A DNA stretch of 10,554 nt, from contig JBNJGE010000123.1 in NCBI GenBank assembly GCA_051747505.1, positions 1 through 10,554 on the forward strand, in the 5' to 3' direction. The translations under genes were made by a program, and so were the position numbers. The notes under the pieces were generated by a model. It was given only the letters and a program-made list of their open reading frames with translations. It searched no databases and was not told the origin of the DNA. Position 1 is the stretch's first letter, and each line of letters opens with the position of its first letter. Positions 1-10,554 of the stretch are shown in pieces. Origin of the DNA: Albimonas sp051747505 (GTDB taxonomy: Bacteria; Pseudomonadota; Alphaproteobacteria; Rhodobacterales; Rhodobacteraceae).

Positions 1-514
1 GGACAGAGCGCAGAAAGAGGCCGTCGTCGCCGAACTCGACAAGGTCTTCGCCGAGTCCGGGTCGGTCGTGGTGTGTCACTACGCCGGCCTCACGGTCGCC
101 CAGATGCAGGACCTGCGCCTCCAGATGAGAGACGCCGGGGGCAAGGTCCGCGTCGCCAAGAACACGCTCGCCAGGATCGCCCTTGAGGGCAAGCCGAACG
201 AGGGGCTCAGAGAGCATCTCGTCGGCCAGACCGTTCTCGCCTACTCCGAAGACCCCGTGGCTCCGGCCAAGGTGGTCGAGGCCTACGCCAGGAAGAATGA
301 CAAGCTTGTCATCGTCGGCGGGGCCATGGGCGCGGAGGTCATGGATGCGGAAGGCGTCAGGGCGCTCGCCAAGATGCCGTCCCGCGAGGAGGTGCTGGGC
401 TCCATCATCGGCGCCCTCACCGCTCAGGGGTCCAACCTCGCATCCGCGATCACGGCGCCCGCGACCGACGTCGCGGGCATCCTCAAGACCATGTCCGAGG
501 AAGAGAACGCCTGA
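1..514 (+). CDS. rplJ: 50S ribosomal protein L10, lacks only the start codon
   Basis: L10 anchors the L7/L12 dimers to 23S rRNA at the base of the ribosomal stalk. The reading frame runs from base 2 (D-R-A-Q-K-E-A-V-V) to the TGA at 512-514. Base 1 is a G, consistent with the third base of an ATG or GTG start just outside the window, so the protein would be 171 residues, close to the usual 165-175. Family marks are the HYAGLTVAQMQDLR segment near residues 26-40, the rRNA-contacting KVRVAKNTLARIALEGK stretch near 49-65, the VGGAMG segment, and KMPSREEVLGSIIGAL leading into the C-terminal helix that binds L7/L12. In other bacteria L10, or its complex with L12, represses its own mRNA through the upstream leader, which is outside this window. 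rplL follows after 73 bases, so the two are almost certainly co-transcribed. Nothing looks broken; the cysteine in VVVCHYAG is unremarkable. Confidence 0.97.
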   Translation, partial: DRAQKEAVVAELDKVFAESGSVVVCHYAGLTVAQMQDLRLQMRDAGGKVRVAKNTLARIALEGKPNEGLREHLVGQTVLAYSEDPVAPAKVVEAYARKNDKLVIVGGAMGAEVMDAEGVRALAKMPSREEVLGSIIGALTAQGSNLASAITAPATDVAGILKTMSEEENA

Positions 515-538
515 TCGAGCGCGTGTCGGGAACCGTGG

Positions 539-560
539 GGCGGGCCGCGCAGCGGCCGCC
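539..560 (+). other. Bulged stem-loop in the rplJ-rplL spacer
   Basis: Bases 539-548 pair with 552-560, giving nine GC pairs with one bulged G at 544 and a GCA loop. The right arm contains the 8-base palindrome GCGGCCGC at 552-559. There is no U-tract after it, so it is not an intrinsic terminator. It lies 27 bases before the rplL start. L7/L12 is needed in several copies per ribosome while L10 is needed in one, so a structure here could tune translation or mRNA processing between the two genes. That role is inference; the pairing is seen in the sequence. Confidence 0.5.
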
Positions 561-567
561 TGAACGA

Positions 568-587
568 ACTGGAATGGAACTGGAACA
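568..587 (+). promoter_or_regulatory. rplL ribosome binding region with repeated GGAA
   Basis: GGAA occurs at 571-574, 576-579 and 582-585, and ACTGGAA is directly repeated at 568-574 and 579-585 (period 11). None is a full AGGAGG. The middle copy has the best spacing, 8 bases before the ATG at 588. This is weaker than the sites before rpoB, rpoC and the 88-codon gene, which is odd for so highly expressed a protein. The start codon itself is fixed by protein conservation. Confidence 0.5.
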
Positions 588-971
588 ATGGCTGATCTGA
601 AATCCCTCGCCGAGCAGCTGGTCAACCTGACCCTGCTGGAGGCCAACGAGCTGAAGAACATCCTCAAGGACGAGTACGGCATCGAGCCCGCCGCCGGCGG
701 CGCGGTGATGATGGCCGGTCCCGCGGGCGGCGGCGAAGCCGCCGAGGCCGCCGAGGAGCAGACCGAATTCGACGTGATCCTCGTCTCCGGCGGTGACAAG
801 AAGATCAACGTCATCAAGGAGGTCCGCGCGATCACCGGCCTGGGCCTCAAGGAGGCCAAGGAGCTGGTCGAGGCCGGCGGCAAGGCCGTGAAGGAAGGCG
901 CTCCGAAGGAGGAGGCCGAGGAGATGAAGAAGAAGCTCGAGGAAGCCGGCGCCAAGGTCGAGCTGAAGTGA
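588..971 (+). CDS. rplL: 50S ribosomal protein L7/L12
   Basis: L7/L12 is the multicopy stalk protein that recruits and stimulates the GTPase translation factors (EF-Tu, EF-G, IF2, RF3). The product is 127 residues, the usual size. Residues 1-33 form the N-terminal dimerisation and L10-binding helices (SLAEQLVNLTLLEANELKNIL). Residues 34-58 are the flexible Ala/Gly/Glu-rich hinge. Residues 59-127 are the globular factor-binding domain, beginning TEFDVIL and carrying the conserved GLGLKEAKELVE at 84-95. It ends in VELK with a TGA at 969-971. The gene follows rplJ in the same operon. Downstream lie a palindrome and a terminator-like hairpin before rpoB, where in Escherichia coli partial termination keeps RNA polymerase subunits below ribosomal protein levels. 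The same logic probably applies here, by inference. Confidence 0.99.
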   Translation: MADLKSLAEQLVNLTLLEANELKNILKDEYGIEPAAGGAVMMAGPAGGGEAAEAAEEQTEFDVILVSGGDKKINVIKEVRAITGLGLKEAKELVEAGGKAVKEGAPKEEAEEMKKKLEEAGAKVELK

Positions 972-977
972 GCTTCC

Positions 978-995
978 GCATGGCCGCGGCCATGC
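978..995. repeat. Perfect 18-base palindrome after rplL
   Basis: GCATGGCCGCGGCCATGC is identical to its reverse complement and begins six bases after the rplL stop codon. As RNA it can fold into a short GC stem or pair between two transcripts; as DNA it could be a dimeric protein site. It is followed by the most AT-rich patch of this gap (CTTATGTAAACAC), not by a U-tract. It sits directly before a second hairpin at 1008-1036, so the pair may act together in transcript processing or attenuation. The function is unknown; the symmetry is directly visible. Confidence 0.6.
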
Positions 996-1007
996 TTATG
1001 TAAACAC

Positions 1008-1036
1008 GGGCTGGCCCCGCCTCGCGGGGCCGGCTC
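1008..1036 (+). terminator. Terminator-like hairpin, candidate rplL-rpoB attenuator
   Basis: Bases 1008-1020 pair with 1024-1036 around a CTC loop: 13 pairs, of which two are G-U and the rest are GC. The tail is ACGCGTTTCC, so the U-tract is weak and termination would be partial at most. Its position between the last ribosomal protein gene and rpoB matches the attenuator known from Escherichia coli rplL-rpoB. Since rpoB has no convincing promoter of its own here, most rpoBC transcription presumably reads through. Confidence 0.6.
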
Positions 1037-1271
1037 ACGCGTTTCCGGGGTCTTGACGGCCCGCTGGAACGCCCCGAGCGTCGTCTCGGGCGCCTCTGCG
1101 AGAGACCGGGCCGCCGCCGCCCGCGCTCGCCGGAGGCGTCCCGGAGGGCGCGCGGGATCCGGGATCGCGGGACCTGGGAAGCCCGCGGGGAATTGGATCC
1201 GCGCCCAATGCGGACGCGTCGCCGCCGGTCGCCCCCGCCGGTCCGGACGACGCCGAAGGCAGAGGTTGAGC
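1037..1271 (+). other. Untranslated rplL-rpoB gap (right part)
   Basis: With the two hairpins to its left, this makes up a 300-base stretch without a gene. It is very GC-rich, with no ORF of convincing composition and no good sigma-70 promoter: the TTGACG at 1052-1057 has no -10 partner at a usable distance. One notable fold lies at 1216-1253, immediately before the ribosome binding site. GCGTCGCC (1216-1223) pairs with bases 1245-1253 with a bulged A at 1247, and an inner CCGG/CCGG pairing is possible. The frame is open back to a TTG at 1053, but the implied peptide is Arg/Ala/Gly/Pro-rich and unlike any RpoB N-terminus. Confidence 0.5.
1261..1265 (+). promoter_or_regulatory. rpoB ribosome binding site
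   Basis: AGAGG lies six bases before the ATG at 1272. It decides the start in favour of that ATG over the upstream in-frame TTG at 1053, which has no such site and no conserved protein sequence after it. Confidence 0.75.
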
Positions 1272-5375
<4,104 letters not shown>

Positions 5376-5396
5376 TCACGCGCGCCCCGAGAGCGA

Positions 5397-5427
5397 CGCG
5401 CCGCGGCAGACCCGACGCCGCGGCGCG
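5397..5427 (+). other. Stem-loop in the rpoB-rpoC spacer
   Basis: Bases 5397-5407 pair perfectly with 5417-5427, 11 GC pairs around a 9-base loop (AGACCCGAC). A smaller hairpin follows at 5436-5451 (GCCCG with CGGGC, closed by a G-U pair over AATT). Neither is followed by a U-tract, so termination is unlikely. They sit between the rpoB stop and the rpoC Shine-Dalgarno GGAG at 5460-5463 and may protect or process the mRNA, or insulate translation of the two cistrons. The pairing is seen; the role is inferred. Confidence 0.5.
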
Positions 5428-5470
5428 CCCGGGGCGCCCGGAATTTCGGGCCCATTGACGGAGCACCGTA

Positions 5471-9733
<4,263 letters not shown>

Positions 9734-9769
9734 GCGCCCGCGCCCCGCGCGCGCCTGACGACGACGCGG

Positions 9770-9802
9770 CCGGGCCCGTCCTCCCCCGGAGGGCGGGCCC
9801 GG
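9770..9802 (+). terminator. rpoC transcription terminator hairpin
   Basis: Bases 9770-9784 pair with 9788-9802 around a CCC loop, 15 pairs with a single G-U. The tail is GTCATTTCGG, so the U-tract is short. Very strong GC stems with weak U-tracts are common at operon ends in GC-rich bacteria. It starts 36 bases after the rpoC stop codon and is the natural end of the rplJL-rpoBC transcript. Some read-through into the small downstream gene is possible. Confidence 0.75.
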
Positions 9803-9863
9803 GTCATTTCGGCAACAGGTGCGGTCGCGAGCGCGCGCCGCTTCGGAGAGTTCGGCTCGCCTG

Positions 9864-9891
9864 TTGCGTGCGTTCATGTTCTGTTTAAAGT
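9864..9891 (+). promoter_or_regulatory. Possible promoter for the 88-codon gene
   Basis: TTGCGT (9864-9869) and TAAAGT (9886-9891) are separated by 16 bases inside the most AT-rich patch between the rpoC terminator and the next gene. TTTAAA at 9884 is an alternative -10 but would give only 14 bases of spacing. Only three and four of six bases match the sigma-70 consensus boxes, so this is tentative. A start near 9898 would give a leader of about 36 bases. Confidence 0.35.
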
Positions 9892-9933
9892 GCCGGGGCG
9901 AGCTGCGGACAGTCTGCCACCCTGGAGGAGCCC

Positions 9934-10200
9934 ATGAAGCCCAGCGCGAGCCGGCGCGCCCTCGGAGCCGAGGGGGAGGATGCGCGTCCGATGCGGGACC
10001 CCGCCGACCCGGTCCAGGAGGACCTCGCGCACGCCCTTCAGGGGATCGAGGGGCTGCGCCGCCGCATCCAGGAGAGCAGGGCCGCGATGCCCCCCGCGCG
10101 GGCGCGCCGACTGGCCCTCGCGCTCTCGATGGTGGACGCGGCCCTGGGCGAAGCGGTGCGGGAGCTCCATCTCGGCGAGGACGCCCCGGCCGAGGGCTGA
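9934..10200 (+). CDS. Small hypothetical helical protein, 88 residues
   Basis: I do not recognise this protein. The ATG has an excellent Shine-Dalgarno sequence (GGAGGAG at 9924-9930), codon third positions are strongly GC-rich as in its neighbours, and it lies between a terminator and the next promoter, so it is probably a real gene. The product has a polar, probably disordered N-terminus (1-25), then two stretches that look helical (about 27-51 and 54-79, the second containing ARRLALALSMVDAALGEAVREL), and a short acidic end. It would resemble a small helical hairpin. It has no cysteine or tryptophan, no signal peptide, no clear membrane segment and no known catalytic motif. Met20 (ATG at 9991) is an alternative start with a poorer upstream site. 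The position between rpoC and rpsL says nothing firm about function; a small adaptor or regulator would be a guess. Confidence 0.7.
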   Translation: MKPSASRRALGAEGEDARPMRDPADPVQEDLAHALQGIEGLRRRIQESRAAMPPARARRLALALSMVDAALGEAVRELHLGEDAPAEG

Positions 10201-10207
10201 TCCGCGC

Positions 10208-10347
10208 CGGGGCGACGGCCCGGAAACCCCGTGTTGACACCCCCCGCGGGCCTGTCTAGTTTCCGCAAACTTTCGGAACGGCGAGTCGTCGCCGAGTCGA
10301 ACGCATAGCCAGCCATTGGCGGTCACGATCCGGGCCCCGTCGCCCCG
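10208..10347. repeat. Inverted repeat bracketing the rpsL promoter
   Basis: CGGGGCGACGG (10208-10218) is the exact reverse complement of CCGTCGCCCCG (10337-10347). After a two-base bulge (10335-10336) the match continues for five more bases, 10219-10223 with 10330-10334. Between the arms lie the rpsL promoter and its predicted start site. Only a transcript reading through from upstream would contain both arms as RNA; a transcript from the rpsL promoter has only the right arm. The role is unknown, and a chance match in GC-rich DNA remains possible. Confidence 0.4.
10234..10262 (+). promoter_or_regulatory. Promoter of the rpsL (str) operon
   Basis: A perfect TTGACA at 10234-10239 is followed after 17 bases by TAGTTT (10257-10262). 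TCTAGT at 10255-10260 is the alternative -10 with 15-base spacing. The promoter begins 33 bases after the stop of the 88-codon gene and points at rpsL. Transcription would start near 10269, giving a leader of about 235 bases. A consensus -35 box fits a highly expressed ribosomal operon. Confidence 0.7.
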
Positions 10348-10360
10348 ATCCTCTGGAATT

Positions 10361-10396
10361 CGCCGCAAACGGCCCCCAAGCCGGGGTCCTGCGGCG
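10361..10396 (+). other. Leader stem-loop 1 of rpsL
   Basis: CGCCGCA (10361-10367) pairs perfectly with TGCGGCG (10390-10396). Inside it, 10371-10376 pairs with 10383-10388, including one G-U, across a small internal loop (AAC opposite C) and a CAAGCC apical loop. It is followed by TTTCGCGTTTCGC, which is U-containing but interrupted, so it is a poor terminator on its own. Confidence 0.5.
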
Positions 10397-10407
10397 TTTC
10401 GCGTTTC

Positions 10408-10438
10408 GCTCCCGGGCGGGGCGCGGTGAGCAAGTTTT
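10408..10438 (+). terminator. Terminator-like stem-loop 2 in the rpsL leader
   Basis: GCTCCCG (10408-10414) pairs with 10424-10431, with one bulged U at 10427: seven pairs around a 9-base loop. AAG and then TTTT (10435-10438) follow. Stem plus U-run resembles a weak intrinsic terminator placed inside a leader, as in attenuators. The stem is short and the U-run only four long, so this is a candidate only. Confidence 0.4.
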
Positions 10439-10440
10439 GG

Positions 10441-10471
10441 GCGTCGCCGGCCAGAGGGCCGCTCGCGACGC
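10441..10471 (+). promoter_or_regulatory. Leader stem-loop 3, just before the rpsL start
   Basis: GCGTCGC (10441-10447) pairs with GCGACGC (10465-10471), and CGGCC (10448-10452) pairs with GGCCG (10457-10461). The result is a 12-pair stem with an AGAG tetraloop and a three-base CUC bulge. It ends 33 bases before the rpsL ATG and leaves the Shine-Dalgarno region single-stranded. Its size, bulge and tetraloop make it the most protein-site-like fold in the window. Whether S12, S7 or anything else binds it is unknown. Confidence 0.5.
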
Positions 10472-10504
10472 GGACAAGGGAAGCAGCGAGAGGGTCTCCG
10501 CCCG

Positions 10505-10554
10505 ATGCCGACCATTCAGCAGCTGATCCGGAACCCCCGGCAGCCGAAACCGAA
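10505..10554 (+). CDS. rpsL: 30S ribosomal protein S12, N-terminal 16 codons
   Basis: The frame encodes MPTIQQLIRNPRQPKP and then runs off the window. MPTIQQLIR followed by PRQPK is the standard S12 N-terminus. S12 shapes the decoding centre of the small subunit and is the classical target of streptomycin-resistance mutations, which lie beyond the visible part. The gene is expected to head the str operon (rpsG, fusA and tuf next), which cannot be checked here. It is preceded by its own promoter and a long structured leader. Confidence 0.97.
   Translation, partial: MPTIQQLIRNPRQPKP

Larger units (their letters stand above)
10270..10504 (+). other. Long structured leader of rpsL
   Basis: This 235-base stretch from the predicted start to the rpsL ATG has no convincing ORF. 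It begins with a small hairpin (CGGCGA, GTCG loop, TCGCCG at 10279-10294) whose right side overlaps a direct repeat of CGAGTCG (10282-10288 and 10293-10299). Three larger stem-loops, listed separately, fill the last 145 bases. The Shine-Dalgarno candidate GAGAGGG (10488-10494) is ten bases before the ATG. In Escherichia coli, S7 controls the str operon from the S12-S7 spacer rather than from a long leader, so a regulatory leader here would be different. That is inference. Confidence 0.45.

Noticed and set aside
1052..1080. TTGACG at 1052-1057 as an internal rpoB promoter
   Set aside because: No -10-like hexamer occurs 15-19 bases downstream; the sequence there is almost all G and C.
1053..1271. 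An N-terminal extension of RpoB from a TTG at 1053
   Set aside because: The extra 73 residues are Arg/Ala/Gly/Pro-rich and unlike any RpoB. The ATG at 1272 has a ribosome binding site and begins a family-like N-terminus.
9819..10259. Alternative frames overlapping the 88-codon gene, including ones starting at 9819 and 9980
   Set aside because: They have Arg/Pro/Gly/Ser-rich products without a good ribosome binding site. The frame from 9934 has a strong site and codon use like the neighbours.
10426..10554. A GTG-started frame in the rpsL leader as a leader peptide
   Set aside because: It has no ribosome binding site, runs out of frame through rpsL to the window end without a stop, and its start lies inside the terminator-like stem.

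Overview
This window is a stretch of core information-processing genes from a very GC-rich bacterium. All genes lie on the + strand in the order rplJ (ribosomal protein L10; it lacks only its start codon at the left edge), rplL (L7/L12), rpoB, rpoC, a small unrecognised gene of 88 codons, and the first 16 codons of rpsL (S12) at the right edge. The protein sequences (L10 beginning D-R-A-Q-K-E, the RpoB N-terminus with RMPNLIEVQKSSYDLF, RpoC beginning MNQELSNVF, and the large lineage-specific insertions in both RNA polymerase subunits) point to an alphaproteobacterium, probably a high-GC member close to Rhodobacterales. That placement is made by eye, not by search.

Layout. Bases 1-514 are rplJ. 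A 73-base spacer with a bulged hairpin and repeated GGAA motifs leads to rplL (588-971). A 300-base untranslated gap (972-1271) follows. It holds a perfect 18-base palindrome, a GC-rich terminator-like hairpin and a further hairpin just ahead of the rpoB ribosome binding site. rpoB (1272-5375) and rpoC (5471-9733) are separated by 95 bases with a strong stem-loop. rpoC ends in a 15-bp GC hairpin with a poor U-tract. From 9803 to 9933 there is a possible promoter, then an 88-codon gene with a strong Shine-Dalgarno sequence (9934-10200). A second promoter with a perfect TTGACA box (10234-10262) drives a leader of about 235 bases before rpsL. Three sizeable stem-loops and one small one can be drawn in that leader.

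How the genes work together. L10 and L7/L12 form the ribosomal stalk that recruits translation factors. RpoB and RpoC are the two large catalytic subunits of RNA polymerase, and S12 is part of the decoding centre. This is the usual coupling of stalk proteins to RNA polymerase, followed by the start of the str operon (rpsL-rpsG-fusA-tuf, of which only the beginning is visible). RpoB and RpoC keep all the catalytic and metal-binding residues checked, and the rifampicin pocket has no classical resistance change.

I found no mobile element, CRISPR array, tRNA, rRNA or defence system. The parts least explained by known biology are the structured rpsL leader, an inverted repeat that brackets the rpsL promoter, and the unrecognised 88-codon gene. 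All are modest leads rather than evidence of a new system.
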